64,000 nucleotides of DNA from Lonicera japonica (GCA_021464415.1 CM038467.1:17757127-17821126); one strand, 5' to 3'; counted from the first letter of the stretch, positions 1 to 11,136 are shown. Notes: generated by a model from the letters alone, not told the origin. A program made the numbers and translations.

Positions 1-397
1 AAACGCAAACAATAATATCCTAGAATTTTTTTGTGGACTACGAAGATTGATGCATTTTGTGGTTCAGGTGATTTTGTAGTCTTAGGTCTAATCTTTAGGT
101 TCTTACCATAGACATATGTGTAGGGCATGATGTTCCTCAACAGTAATATTTGTTTAGCTGTAACTTCACATTCTTGATAATTAGATACAAGACAAAAGCA
201 TGTGAATCCTTCACCTACAATTGCCCTCTCCCTTGGCCCATCCAAATTGCCTCTTCACCACTCAATCTACATTCTTAATGATAATCCATCTACTTATATC
301 GTATCTGTATATATACACATACAATTTGAGTTTCTACCACAGCCACAAGTCCTTACAAACTCTACTCTCACAGTTACCTTCTGCAAGTTCCTTTGCG
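1..397. other. Intergenic, upstream of SAUR gene
   Basis: AT-rich non-coding sequence. The last 200 bases are C-rich and pyrimidine-rich, probably the distal promoter of the SAUR gene that follows. No other gene is recognised here. Confidence 0.4.
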
Positions 398-417
398 ATA
401 TTTATATATATATATAC
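398..417 (+). promoter_or_regulatory. TATA-box region of first SAUR gene
   Basis: A run of alternating A and T with TATTTATATATA lies about 105-125 bases before the SAUR start codon. It is followed by a pyrimidine-rich, ATG-poor stretch that fits a 5' UTR. Assignment as the core promoter is inferred from position and composition. Confidence 0.4.
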
Positions 418-521
418 AGATACATTTGAGTTACAATTCAAACTCTACTATCACATTACTTTCTACAATTCCTTTGAGATCATTTCTTTCTTTCTCAATC
501 TCTATCATATCCTCTAGAATC

Positions 522-824
522 ATGGCTATTCGTATGCCTCGTATTGTTCAAGCTAAGCAAATTCTTCGACGTTCTTCGTTCTCATTGAACCACGCGGCTT
601 CCAATGCCGTTGATGTCCCAAAGGGTTATTTTGCGGTTTATGTAGGAGAGCAAGAAATGAAGAGGTTTGTGGTTCCAATATCGCTACTTAAACAGCCTTC
701 TTTCCAAGAATTGTTAAGTCAAGCTGAGGAAGAATTCGGGTTTAACCATCGAATGGGCGGTCTAACAATCCCCTGCAGAGAGGAAGTTTTCATTCATCTA
801 ACTTCTCAATTATGCGGATTATAA
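522..824 (+). CDS. SAUR family auxin-responsive protein
   Basis: Intronless gene for a 100-residue small auxin-up RNA (SAUR) protein. SAURs are short-lived proteins induced by auxin; many promote cell expansion by inhibiting PP2C.D phosphatases and so activating plasma-membrane H+-ATPases. The start is set at the ATG beginning MAIRMPRI, the usual SAUR N-terminus; an upstream in-frame ATG at 393 only adds UTR-like sequence. The SAUR core is complete: [13 protein letters not shown] at about residues 37-49, the VPISLL segment, the [10 protein letters not shown] segment and LTIPCREE near the C-terminus. Length matches the family. Two damaged relatives lie downstream (3100-3391 and about 3658-3790), so this is the surviving member of a small local cluster. 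Family is certain; the specific orthologue and its auxin response are not shown by the sequence. Confidence 0.93.
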   Translation: MAIRMPRIVQAKQILRRSSFSLNHAASNAVDVPKGYFAVYVGEQEMKRFVVPISLLKQPSFQELLSQAEEEFGFNHRMGGLTIPCREEVFIHLTSQLCGL

Positions 825-1295
825 GTTAGAGTGACAGCATGTTTTAGTGAGCATGCACAATTTTGTAAAAAGCCTAATTACCAGTTTACCTATCTTTTTA
901 GTCTTTATGTTATTTCTTTTTCTAAATACGAAGCCTGTGGAGGGCATGATATGATGTCTCCCGCTATTAGAACAATATCAACACAAGTTATGGCAGTTTC
1001 TCTTGCATTCTCAATTTCATTGGATGAGTTCTTTGTTACTGTAAATTATTCATTCGTAGCACCTTGACATGGAAAAATATTAGTATTTATCTTAGCAAAA
1101 AAAAATCTAGCAAAATATTTGACAATCGGAATTTGTAAGCAAACTGTTGACAAACATAATAAAAATTTCGGCAAGGCAATTTCATTTGCAGTCCACATAA
1201 AAGAAAAAAAAAGGAAGTCTTTTCTAATAGATCGCGGTTTTCGTAGTGACACCGCCAAGTAACAAAAGCAGCAAATTGATATGAACAAAACCACT
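825..1295. other. SAUR 3' flank and intergenic
   Basis: Contains the 3' UTR of the SAUR gene, then AT-rich DNA up to the first transposon. Short ORFs here have no recognisable domain. Confidence 0.4.
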
Positions 1296-1304
1296 ATATT
1301 CACC

Positions 1305-1854
1305 GGAGCCGGCCCTGGGGCAAAACTGGCAGAGCGATCGCCCAGAATTCTAAAATTAAGAGGGGCACTAATATTTTATTTATATATATATATGTATATA
1401 TTGAAAAAGAAAAAAATAATATAATGCAAATTTTCAAGAAAAAAAGTTTTTGAAAAACTCTAACGACGTGTAGGAAATGACATATTTAGTTCTTCTTTGA
1501 TTTTTTTTTTTTTTTTCATATTCAATCTCAATCTACTCATAATATAAGAGAATTAGGGAGCACCAATATTTGTTCTTTCACTCATATTGATTTTCAAAAT
1601 AATAAGAGAATTAAATATTTAATTATAATGTTTTTGCAGGATTCTTTGCAATTATATTGTGTTTTTTTGTGGTATATGAACTCCTGTCATTGAAACAAAA
1701 TTAATTTATTTTTTTATTTAAAAAGTTAATATATTTATTTATAAGAGGAAAACAAAATTAATTTATTTTTTTAATTTAAAAATTAGTATATTTATATATA
1801 AGAGGGCACTTTAAAAGTTTAGCCCAGGTCTCAAAATAGTTACGACCGGCTCTG
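1305..1854. mobile_element. Non-autonomous TIR element with 9-bp TSD
   Basis: A 550-bp AT-rich insertion. It starts GGAGCCGGCCC and ends with the related complement (right end reads as CAGAGCCGGTC on the other strand). The 9-bp direct repeat ATATTCACC flanks it at 1296-1304 and 1855-1863, which suits a Mutator-like element. There is no coding capacity. Inside, a 55-bp AT-rich unit is tandemly duplicated (1694-1748 and 1751-1805). Confidence 0.6.
1694..1805. repeat. Tandem duplication, 57-bp period
   Basis: Two copies of an AT-rich unit that begins AACAAAATTAATTTATTT and ends TATAAGAGG, differing at a few bases. They lie inside the TIR element. Confidence 0.7.
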
Positions 1855-1863
1855 ATATTCACC

Positions 1864-2624
1864 ATACGTATAAAAATACATCCAAGTCACCGATTCAAGG
1901 AATCAAACATACAGATGAAACAAAAAATATATATATATATATATAGTTTCAAGAACCTGAATTCGCACCTTCCCACTTATTAAGGGGGACACAAGCCATT
2001 TATTATTTCTGTTAATGTTATTTCCTTTAAGCCACCTTTATCCGTATCTCACATGGTGTAAACGTAAAACTGATTACTTTGACATTGCAAAACAATCACG
2101 AGAAGAGTCACTTGAGTGGGACTTCACTTGATAACCTGATGATCTCTTTGCATCTTGTTTGGTTCACAAATAAGTTCTGGCTAACATTTGAAAACTTTCA
2201 AATGACGTATGGGATAAAAATTAGTACCAACGGATGCTCCGACTCGTGTAACTTTACTTGTAGATTTTTCCCTGCCTCCATCTATAACATTGATTCGTCT
2301 ACTTTTTATGTTTCGCAGTTTAACGTCCCCAATTACCACAGGTTTATCCAATAAATGGCTCGGTGTTTGCTTATCTGCTCAAACTTGGTAAAAATTCTAA
2401 GCACCACATTAGATCACGGCTATTCTTGTATCCAGTCAAGTCAATTGTCATCCCCCCGAATTAGGCAGAATTCATTATATATCATTACCAATGCTTGGTT
2501 ATCAATTTTTGACAGCTACCTAGTGGTATAGACAATAATCTTAAGTACGTAGGGTCGATTTGTCCTCTATTTAAATGGTAGGCCCATGAAAATCACCACA
2601 AGGTACTACAAGCTAATCAAATAC
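1864..2624. other. Intergenic
   Basis: AT-rich, including an (AT)n run near 1926-1945. The open frame at 2079-2354 has no recognisable domain. Nothing else was seen. Confidence 0.35.
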
Positions 2625-2629
2625 CAAAT

Positions 2630-2851
2630 TGAAAGGAAGGAGAAAAGGATGATTTAATTTGTATTAAACTATTGTAAGGTATTTATACAGCAATTACATT
2701 AATACAGAATCAATAACATTATGTACACAGAATTAATAAGATTATATCTAGCAGATCTCATGGAATTGAGATTATGGAGAGAATATTTGCAGCTGAAATC
2801 ATGGGAAATGATTTCCATGGCTGATATCATGGAAAGATATTATGACTAACA
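2630..2851 (-). mobile_element. Solo LTR, copia-like
   Basis: A 222-bp sequence that on the minus strand begins TGTTAG and ends CTTTCA. The identical 5-bp direct repeat CAAAT flanks it (2625-2629 and 2852-2856). A TATA-like TGTATAAATACC lies on the minus strand near 2680-2692. Termini, size, promoter motif and TSD together indicate a solo LTR left by recombination between two LTRs. No internal retrotransposon sequence remains. Confidence 0.7.
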
Positions 2852-3099
2852 CAAATATTTGTGTATATTTGTTAGGGGGGCCTAAACATGTGCAACTTCA
2901 TGAGATATGTCTATTGATGAACCGGCCAGTTGCTAAACTCTCTTCACCACTCGCTCCATTTGAGATTAGTGGCCATATGGATGTCCTCCATCTCTACATA
3001 TATGTATAGTCTGCCATTGCTAAAGCATCTCGTCTCTTACAAACTACAGAAGAACATCAGTTGCTTCTTCTTTTTTAACAGGAGAATTTTGTTAGAATC

Positions 3100-3391
3100 A
3101 TGGGTATTCGATTGCCAAGAATATTGCATGGTAAGCAGACTCTTGTACGAGTTCTTTCTACTCCGACAGCAACTGATCGATGTAGCCAAAGGCCATTTTG
3201 CCTTCTATGTTGGAGAAACCAAAATGAAGAGACATGTAGTTCCATTATCATATTTGAACCAACCTTTGTTCCAAAACTTGCTAAGCCAAGCTAAAGAAGA
3301 GTTAGGGTTTAATCATCCAATGGGTTGTCTCACAATCCCTTGCAGAGAAGAAACGTTCATTAACGTCACTCGCAGTTTGAAGTGCTCCTGA
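3100..3391 (+). pseudogene. SAUR pseudogene (frameshift)
   Basis: Second SAUR copy. The N-terminus (MGIRLPRI, from 3100) and the SAUR core and C-terminus (from AKGHFAFYVGE through LTIPCREE to the TGA at 3389-3391) are both well preserved but in different reading frames. The shift lies at about 3165-3185, between the variable N-terminal part and the core. No upstream ATG in the core's own frame gives a SAUR-like start. It resembles the intact gene at 522, supporting a local duplication. A sequencing error cannot be excluded, because the rest is undamaged. Confidence 0.8.
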
Positions 3392-3657
3392 GAAAATAAG
3401 AGAAAGTAGGAAACAAACTCTCTTTACACCACTGACCCAAAAACCTGGAACAGCAATTTTGCCTTGGATCTATTTGTTTATTTCGAGAAATGATGTATAC
3501 TGTCTATATTCCTGAATCGAACAATTTGTCGTTTTTTGTTAGAGTTTTGAGTGAATCATGTTCTCTTTAATTTCATTTTTATTCCTTCTAAAGATTCATT
3601 ATGGATCTTAGAGACACATAAACCAAATGCCCTATTCAGTTTCTAGGAATGTTTTCG

Positions 3658-3790
3658 TATGAAGCAGATCCTCCTACGAGTTCTTTGGATAATGGCTTTA
3701 TATGCATGCAAAGGCCATTTTTCTGTTTAATGTTGGTGTAACAACAAGAAGCGATTTGCAACTGCAAACCTGAACCACTTATTGAGTATC
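3658..3790 (+). pseudogene. Decayed SAUR remnant
   Basis: A third SAUR-derived stretch, aligning by eye to the copy at 3100. It keeps KQILLRVL, then AKGHFSV followed by a stop and a frame change. Further on it keeps the equivalent of the region around the conserved Leu-Asn near 3770. The end of the gene is gone. It is too damaged to encode a product. Confidence 0.6.
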
Positions 3791-3867
3791 AATATGGGAG
3801 TCTATTTGCTATGTTACTAATTAAATAGATATAGTTTACAGTGCATTTAAATTCTAAAAGTGCTACA

Positions 3868-3975
3868 AGCATGTGGGTTTGTTCTAGTGGTAATGTACCT
3901 CTCTTGAATGTCTCACCAGTTGCAAGTGCATCATTTATCCCCTCCCCTAACGTAATAGTATTGGTTTGCTAAAAA
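3868..3975 (+). mobile_element. Degenerate tRNA-derived SINE
   Basis: An A-box-like TTCTAGTGG is followed by a degenerate B-box-like segment (around 3919-3930) and a short A-rich tail near 3971. The layout matches tRNA-derived plant SINEs, but no clear TSD was found. Confidence 0.4.
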
Positions 3976-4399
3976 AATTTGAACAATGCTATGGATAGTG
4001 CACGGGGTAAGTCAAGCTCCTAATGATTCCCTGCGTTACCAATTTGTTTGCTAATCCATCCCACATTAAGAGACTAGTTTCCTTTTTGGGATATAATCAA
4101 TGTAACAAGTCTTGTGACAGCAAACAGTTTTGATTTAACAAATGGACTCTTTTTACTCTTTTAGTTTTATTGGAATCATAAGTTTATGATATATACTCAT
4201 CACCTTACGTTGGAGTGCTGCAAAGGACTTATGGTGTGTCTGTGTGAGTGTACAAAAGAGATCAAAAGTAGGGCACCTAAAATTTTACACTTCTGTGGAT
4301 GGCTTGGTGAAAAAATTATATTTTTTTCACCCAAGATAAGGTAGCTAGTAGGAAGGGCAGACTACTGCAGCAGTGGTGGTCTGTTAGAGTCACGGTACC

Positions 4400-4620
4400 A
4401 ACAAGTGTTGTGGCTTAGTGGTAAAAGAGAAGGTTCTCCTCACTCAACGCTTGGGTTCAAGCCCCCTCCAGGTGCTTGGTGGTGCTAAACCTAGGTAACG
4501 CCTGCACAGGTATGGGAGATGTTCTCCTGTTGGGCCATGGAGTGTGCTCCTTCAGTGGATTCAGCAAGAGGAGTAACCCACAGTGTCTTTTAATTTCCCC
4601 AAAAAGATTTTATCTATGTG
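4400..4620 (+). mobile_element. tRNA-derived SINE
   Basis: Internal RNA polymerase III promoter: A box TGGCTTAGTGG at 4411-4421 and a near-perfect B box GGGTTCAAGCC at 4453-4463. The spacing is as in tRNA-derived SINEs. It does not fold as a complete tRNA. The 3' boundary and TSD are uncertain. Confidence 0.55.
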
Positions 4621-4884
4621 ATGGTTGGTGGGTTATACACTTACACATGTTGAGTTTCACATTCTGCAGGAGCTAGGACAACCACATGGAAAGGTTTCTT
4701 TTTTATGTACTATAGACAGATATACGTTCCTTAGAATCTTTTGTATACATATATCTAGAAGCAACAGAACAAATTTGCATACATCACTGAGAACCATATA
4801 TTAAAAGGGCAGTCGCATTTTTCCTGATCGAGCTAAACAGTACTGGCAGATATAGAAGGGAATAAAAGGTTTGTAAATTGAAAA

Positions 4885-6345
4885 ATGGAAATAACAGTAA
4901 TTAGCAGCGGATCCAGAATGCCAATAATTGGTCTAGGAGTGTGACGTATGGAGGGGAAAGAGATACAGGATCTACTCATCAATGCGATCAAGATTGGTTA
5001 TTGTCACTTTGATTGTGCAGGTGAGTTTTGAAGTTGTATTTTGTGCGTATATATATATTTTATCTTTAGTAATTAATGTGATGACTGAATTAATGTAAGG
5101 CAATTGGTTTGCATATATAAATATATATTATATGTGAAGCTAAATACAAGAATGAAGAAGTAGGGGAGGCACTGGCAGAGGCATTTGAGACAGGGCTAGT
5201 CAAGAGGGAGGATCTCTTCGTCACTACCAGGGCGGCCAAGTTTGCATTGCGATTTGTCCTAATTAACGTGAACATTATTTTGATGTTGATCGCATCGTAT
5301 GTAATGTACATACATTAGCAGCTATGGAACTCGGACCGTAGACAAGTGGTGGAGGCCCGTAAAGACAGTCTGAAGAAGCTTGGACTATCTTATCTGGACC
5401 CATACCTTGTTCACTTCAATTTCCTGTTTCTACTACTCGCACTGGTCTTAATTTAACTCTTTTCAGCTAGTTTTTAACATAAAACATTGAGTAAAGTGTA
5501 AAGGCCTTACTGTTTTCGGATAAAAACGAATTTATGCATGCAGGAATAATTGGTAAAACGGCAAGCGTAATGCGGGAGGATGGAGTACTGGAGGTAGACA
5601 CCACAATATCCTTGGAGAGTACATGGCATGCATATCTCGTCTCCATGGGATTAGTCCACGGCATTGGAATCAGGTCTATATACATACGTTAATACGTGAA
5701 ATACTAAATACACACTGCTGTATCCATTTATTGATGTCAACCAAAATTATTATTGTGCTATAAGCGCCTTTACAGGCCTTGGTTTGGGGTTTATTTTTTT
5801 TTTAATGCAAGTGTTTTCCATTTGTAAGCAAAAAAAGCAAAAGAGGTTGGTGTTTTGGTTGCAGCTACTATATATGGTTTATCACTAACAAGAGATTGCT
5901 GCTTAGCTTAAGCCAAAGTGAAGCCGGCCATAAATCATATAGAAACGCACTACCCTTACCTCGTTTAGTTAGACATGGGGTGGGAAATTAGGGAGCGGCA
6001 AAGAAATACAAGAAGAGTGAAGCCCAAGTAGCAGGGATATTTTTTCCTTTGATAATTTCGGAGCATCCAACTCAAAACCAATTTACAATAGGTAGAGTAG
6101 CCCCTAGATCTTATATATTACTTTGTAATGATCTACTCTTTCAATGTGGAATTACGTGGGATTGATAGTCGTCTCAACAGGGTGGGGCATACAAAAGGGG
6201 CATAGCAGTTATCCCCAAGTCGTCAAGAGTTCAGAGGAGGCAAGAAAATCACAGACTTTGAGTTGGAACAAGAAGTCGTTGACCTCATTAAGAGTTTGGA
6301 GCGCAATAGCATACTAATCAACCTGACAAATCTTGGGGCCTTAAT
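4885..6345 (+). pseudogene. Aldo-keto reductase pseudogene (M6PR/S6PDH-type)
   Basis: Unprocessed relic of an NADPH-dependent aldo-keto reductase of the plant mannose-6-phosphate / sorbitol-6-phosphate reductase group, enzymes that make sugar alcohols from sugar phosphates. Exon 1 (4885-5020) begins MEITVISSGSRMPIIGLGV and then has TGA where the family has Trp. Exon 2 starts at 5140 (YKNEEEVGEALAEAFETGLV). Exon 3 starts at 5322 (LWNSDRRQVVEARKDSLKKL, then YLVHF). Later exon pieces lie at about 5543-5672 (GVLEVDTTISLESTWHAYL), 5870-5970 (LTRDCC, a stop, then KVKPAINHIETH), 6001-6033 (KKYKKSEAQVA) and 6195-6345 (GIAVIPKS and DLIKSLER, then a frameshift). The active-site Lys (TTK) is Arg, a donor site is changed and several stops are present. 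Introns remain, so it arose by DNA duplication. Family is well supported; substrate is inferred. Confidence 0.8.
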
Positions 6346-7141
6346 ATTTCAAGATAAACAATTTTCAATAATTATTGGGAGACACGACTTTGAGAACATG
6401 CTTTAAGGACACGTTGGTCATATACTACTAATTGACCAAGTTCACTAATAATACATGCCATTGTGTTCCTTGACTATAGCACCTATGTGTTCTCTTGTAG
6501 AACTACTACACTCGAGTAAATTAAGCCCCTATCTTGCAATAATCACAGGTAAAGTATTTCATTTGTACTATTTGGATGCATTGTCACCTTTTCATATTAC
6601 AATTGCCTCAATAGTCAGGTGTTTCCAATTTCCAAGACCACGTACATTTTATATATAAGTAGTGAGTAATACAAGTTATTATTTTCTTGAGTGTATTTGA
6701 ATTGTATGATTGGTGTTTAAAACAAAATTTGAGTTGTTAATTTAGATTAAAGCAACTACTTTTGCATGGGGGTACGTAACTCAAAATTTCGATCAAAGAA
6801 CGCAACTTAATTGCAACATTAGAACGCGGGGATACTTAGCTTTGAAGGTTATGAAAGTGGTTGACTCTATCCGGTGTAAATAATTGCATGTTCGATTTAA
6901 GCATGACTCAGTTGTATAGGTATATTTTTCGTCAATTGTGATTTAATTAGGACAGGAAAATTCTATTACCAAAGTAAGATTATTACTGGAGCAATTAATG
7001 CATTATGTCCTTATGGTTTAAACATATAACATTACTCTAACAAAACCCATAGTTAACACTACCCTTCATATATGGAAACTTAAAAGCCCACCAGCATCAC
7101 TAATACAATTGGCCCAGTTTAGTATGGTCCAGAAAAGGCTA
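6346..7141. other. Intergenic
   Basis: AT-rich DNA downstream of the reductase pseudogene. No gene or clear repeat was seen. Confidence 0.35.
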
Positions 7142-7146
7142 AACAC

Positions 7147-7489
7147 TGATAGAAAATAAAGAGAGAATTGAAATAAGTGAAGAATTAATTAATGAAGGCA
7201 AAACTAATTAGACCAGGAGAGGAATTCAAAGTTATTCTCATACTAATTAACTTCAACCCACATATGCCTTTATATAGGCCATACAATAAAACACTTGACT
7301 TGAAATAGTAAAAAGAAACTAATCTCTAAATATAGAGAAACAAACTCCTACTAACTAGCTCCACATAATCTGTACAAAATATGCAGAGATAGTCTACTAA
7401 AAATAGTAAAATCATAGCTGCTGCTAAGGATAGTAAAGAAACAAACAAACTAACTGGGACTTGGTCAAATTAATTCAAAAATTCCAACA
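7147..7489 (-). mobile_element. Solo LTR, copia-like
   Basis: A 343-bp sequence starting TGTTGGAATT and ending CTATCA when read on the minus strand. The direct repeat AACAC flanks it (7142-7146 and 7490-7494). A TATA-like TATATAAAGG lies on the minus strand near 7270. No internal retrotransposon sequence is attached, so it is a solo LTR. Confidence 0.7.
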
Positions 7490-7494
7490 AACAC

Positions 7495-7964
7495 TACATA
7501 CTATATTAAGGCCCAAGTCAGATTCTCAGCGCTTAAAGTCTAAATTTTTACAAGTCTATAAGCGATAGAGAAACAAGGAGCTAAACTCTTAATTTTTCAA
7601 ATGACTAGTATTGGCAAATGTCACTTTAATTAATATTTTCGGACAAATTTATATCGTAGTGTTAGTGCCACTATTATTGGACTCAAACCGGGCGAACTGG
7701 CCGAGTGACGAGGGGCCGATCTGTGTATTAGATCGTTTCTTCAATTGCCCACAGAAAGTAGAAACCTATTTAAAATTTTAAATCGATAGGCTTACTACAA
7801 ATTCGGTTGGACCATAAATAATTAAATATGGTTGAACCGAAATACAGTCCAATTGGTATTAACGCTTTATTAAAAATCTTAATTTGTGGATGCCTAGAAC
7901 ACAAAACCTGGTAGTTGAAACAATAAACACTTGTGATCGATTTTGTTTCTTAGCGACTGAAGAA
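7495..7964. other. Intergenic
   Basis: No gene or repeat recognised between the solo LTR and the copia element. Confidence 0.3.
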
Positions 7965-7969
7965 AAATA

Positions 7970-8636
7970 TGTTGGAAAAAAATTAGGCGCTACTAAATTT
8001 TAAGTAGGATCTTGGGATAAAAATGATAAAGAAAATTGTACAATTAAAAAAAATATTTGACACAATAATACAATAATCTCATAACACAAGAAAGTATATG
8101 GTATTGACAAATTACCACTAGTCCACGGAGCAACACCAAATTTACTAATCAAGATAAGTGATTTACAAGATTGATCAACAGATCTTATACACGCACACTG
8201 TGTACTTTTCAACACTCAAAAATTAGACACTGCAATTTTTCTCACCTAAAAAAATTGCTTCCATTTTTCTCACTCTTATTTGCCCCCTCTCTATTTTTAT
8301 TTTTTTTTAACAAAATCTCATACTCTAAACATATCACAAAACTATCAGTACAAGCATAGGCCTGATGCCTTATTTATGGGTGAATAAAAAAACATGCCAC
8401 CGCCTTAATCTCCACCTCCTTATCTTGCACCTTTGAAAATTTGATTTTATACAACCAAAGCCTTATTTACATGTGTGCTGTCAATTTGATGATGATTTGT
8501 TAGAACCTTGTACATGATTTGCTGAGCCTTGGAAACTAAATGAGAAGTGGCTAATGCCAGCTATAAAATTTTGCCACCTTAATTTTTATTTTTTAAAAAA
8601 CTTAATTAATAGATTTTTTTTCTCCACACCCTAACA
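7970..8636 (-). repeat. 3' LTR of copia element
   Basis: A 667-bp LTR colinear with 15738-17047 once the 637-bp insertion and its 10-bp duplication are subtracted from the latter. The two copies carry many substitutions relative to each other, so the element inserted long ago. Confidence 0.85.
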
Positions 8637-8639
8637 ATC

Positions 8640-9003
8640 TCCCACTTGGAGAAAAAATAAATTAATTTGATCAACGATTGGTGCATAGCAATGCGCTCAT
8701 CATTTTCAATCTTGAAGACTTATTGAAGCTGAGCATAACTTCAATTTTTCTGTGGTCACGGTCTTGGTTAATATGTTAGCTGGATTTCTACTGTCATCAA
8801 TTTTTTTTATCGTCAAAACACCATGTTCTATGAGTGACTTGATGAAGTGATACTATAGTCCTAAATGTTTTGTCCTATAATGAAAAATTGAATTCTTTGC
8901 CAAATGTGTTGCACTTTGACTGTCACAATACAAAACATTATTTGTTTGACTGAAATCCAACTTTGACAATAAACCTTGTAACCATATCATTTCTTTACTT
9001 GCT
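8640..9003 (-). pseudogene. Copia RNase H, C-terminal part
   Basis: Read on the minus strand from the Athila junction, this encodes KEMIWLQGLL, then LYCDSQSATHLAKNSIFHYR and TKHLG, the C-terminal half of copia RNase H including the catalytic Asp of the CDSQSA motif. Stops follow. It continues the frame of the fragment at 14366-15435; the two halves were split by the Athila insertion. Confidence 0.8.
8999..9003 (+). repeat. Target-site duplication of Athila insertion (left)
   Basis: TTGCT here and at 14366-14370. With one copy and the Athila sequence removed, the copia RNase H reading frame is continuous across the junction, which confirms both boundaries. Confidence 0.8.
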
Positions 9004-9007
9004 TGAT

Positions 9008-11136
9008 GATAATTGCCTTTCTAACCTCACACTCGTTCTTCAAAGATGCATAGAAACTAACCTTGTTTTAAATTCTGAAAAATGTCATTTTATGGTTGAG
9101 CAGGGCATAGTTTTAGGTCATGTTGTTTCATCTAAGGGAATTGAGGTAGATAAAGCTAAGGTAGATAGTATTCGATCTTTACATTACCCCACTAGCGTGC
9201 GGGAAGTTCGTTCTTTTCTTGGACATGCAGGTTTCTATCGAAGATTCATCAAGAACTTCTCTAAAATAGCATCACCTCTATGCAAGTTGCTGCAAAAAGA
9301 TGTAGCTTTTGAGTTTGATGCGGCATGTAGAGCAGCATTCGATAAGTTGAAAGAACTATTGACATCTGCTCGGTTATTCGACCCCCTGACTGGAATCTCC
9401 CGTTTGAGATAATGTGTGACGCAAGTGATTATGCAGTTGGCGCTGTTTTGGGTCAAAGAATTGGAAAAGCATCTCACGCCATTTATTATGCTTCGAGGAC
9501 TTTGAATGATGCCCAAAGAAATTATTCTACAACTGAAAAATAACTCTTAGCTGTTGTTTTTGCTTTAGAAAAATTTTGATCTTATTTACTTGGTACTAAA
9601 GTCATTATTTACTCTGATCATGCATCTCTTCGTTATTTAATGACAAAGAAAGAGGCAAAACCAAGATTAATAAGATGGATACTCCTCCTAAGTGAGTTCA
9701 ATATGGAGATCAAAGACAAAAAAGGAACAGAGAATTGTGTGGCAGATCATTTAAGTCGTTTAGTGCAGGTGGAGGATGAATTTCCTTTACAAGAGACATT
9801 CCCTGACGAGCAATTATTCTCCGCGAGTGTGACATTACCTTGGTATGCAAATATTGTAAATTACTTGGTTACTAATATTCTACCTCCAGGTTTGTCGAAG
9901 GCCCAAAGAGATAAGATCAAAAGTGATGCCAAATACTACGTGTGGGATGACCCCTACCTATGGAAGCATTGTGCAGATCAAGTGATAAGACGGTGTATTC
10001 CTGACCATGAAATTATCCCAATTCTCACCTTTTGTCATTCTTATGCTTGTGGAGGCCACTTTGGATCTAAGAGGACGGCTAGAAAAGTACTAGAATGTGG
10101 TTTCTATTGGCCATCCTTATTCCGAGACTCATATACTTTTTGCAAGTCATGTGAACACTGTCAAAAGACAGGTAATATATCTCAAAGGAATGAGATGCCA
10201 CAAACACCCATACTGGTATGTGAAATTTTTGATGTTTGGGGCATTGATTTCATGGGGCCTTTTCCCGTCTCTTTCGGTTATGTCTATATTTTACTAGCCG
10301 TTGATTATGTCTCAAAATGGGTGGAAGCTAAAGCTACCAGGACTGATGATTCTAAAGTTGTTGCAGATTTTATTAAGACTAACATATTTTCCAGGTTTGG
10401 AATCCCAAGAGCTCTAATAAGTGACCGAGGCACTCACTTTTGCAATCGAACAGTGGAAAGTTTGCTCAAAAAGTACCACGTGACACACAAAGTTTCAACT
10501 GCTTATCACCCACAGAGTAATGGACAAGCGGAAGTGTCAAATCGAGAGATTAAGTCCATCCTTGAAAAGACGGTCAATCCGAGTAGAAAAGATTGGAGTT
10601 TGCGCTTAGATGATGCTTTGTGGGCGTATAGAACTGCCTACAAGACACCCATTGGTACGTCACCTTATCGGCTAGTTTTTGGAAAACCATGTCACCTTCC
10701 AGTTGAGTTAGAACACAAAGCGTATTGGGCTATTAAAACTTTCAACTTGAAGATGAGTGAAAGTGGAGAACACAGGAAGTTGCAACTACAAGAGCTAGAG
10801 GAAATCCGAAACGACGCTTATGAGAGTGCGAGGATTTACAAGGAGAAAACTAAGATTTTTCATGACATGATGATCTCTAGGAAGGAGTTTAAAGTTGGTC
10901 AAAAAGTGCTCTTATACCATTCACGACTGCGTTTATTTCCAGGTAAGTTACGTTCTCGTTGGATTGGACCTTTCGTCATTACTAATGTTTTTGATCATGG
11001 TGCAGTTGAAATCCAAAGTTTAGAAACTTCTAAAGTGTTTAAGGTGAATGGACATAGACTCAAGCCATTTTATGAGGGTTTCACCGTACAAAGTGCTGCT
11101 CAATTGGACCTTGCGGATCCAATTTATTCTGATTAG
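9008..11136 (+). pseudogene. Athila pol fragment: RT end, RNase H, integrase
   Basis: The first part (9008-9412) carries the RT thumb/connection region: EKCHFMVEQGIVLGHVVSSKGI, split here as EKCHFMV and GIVLGHVVSSKGIEVDKAKV, then FLGHAGFYRRFI. A one-base frameshift in a C run near 9382-9386 moves RNase H (MCDASDYAVGAVLG, then IYYASRTLNDAQ) to another frame, which then has two in-frame stops near 9541 and 9579. The frame is open from 9640 to 11136 and holds the RNase H end, the HHCC zinc-binding region (H-x-H and C-x2-C near 10030-10160), and the integrase catalytic triad: Asp in [10 protein letters not shown], Asp in LISDRGTHF and Glu in [14 protein letters not shown]-terminal [12 protein letters not shown] segment follows. 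The integrase domain looks intact, but the polyprotein as a whole cannot be made. Confidence 0.88.

Noticed and set aside
2930..3391. 153-codon open frame as a longer SAUR-like protein
   Set aside because: Only its C-terminal half is SAUR. The upstream part is translated leader and the out-of-frame SAUR N-terminus, so it is a frameshifted pseudogene.
4400..4480. A tRNA gene
   Set aside because: A and B boxes are present but the acceptor and anticodon stems do not pair. It fits a tRNA-derived SINE.
9640..11136. 498-codon frame as a free-standing integrase gene
   Set aside because: Its start lies inside RNase H and the sequence continues an Athila polyprotein broken just upstream. It is a retrotransposon fragment, not a host gene.
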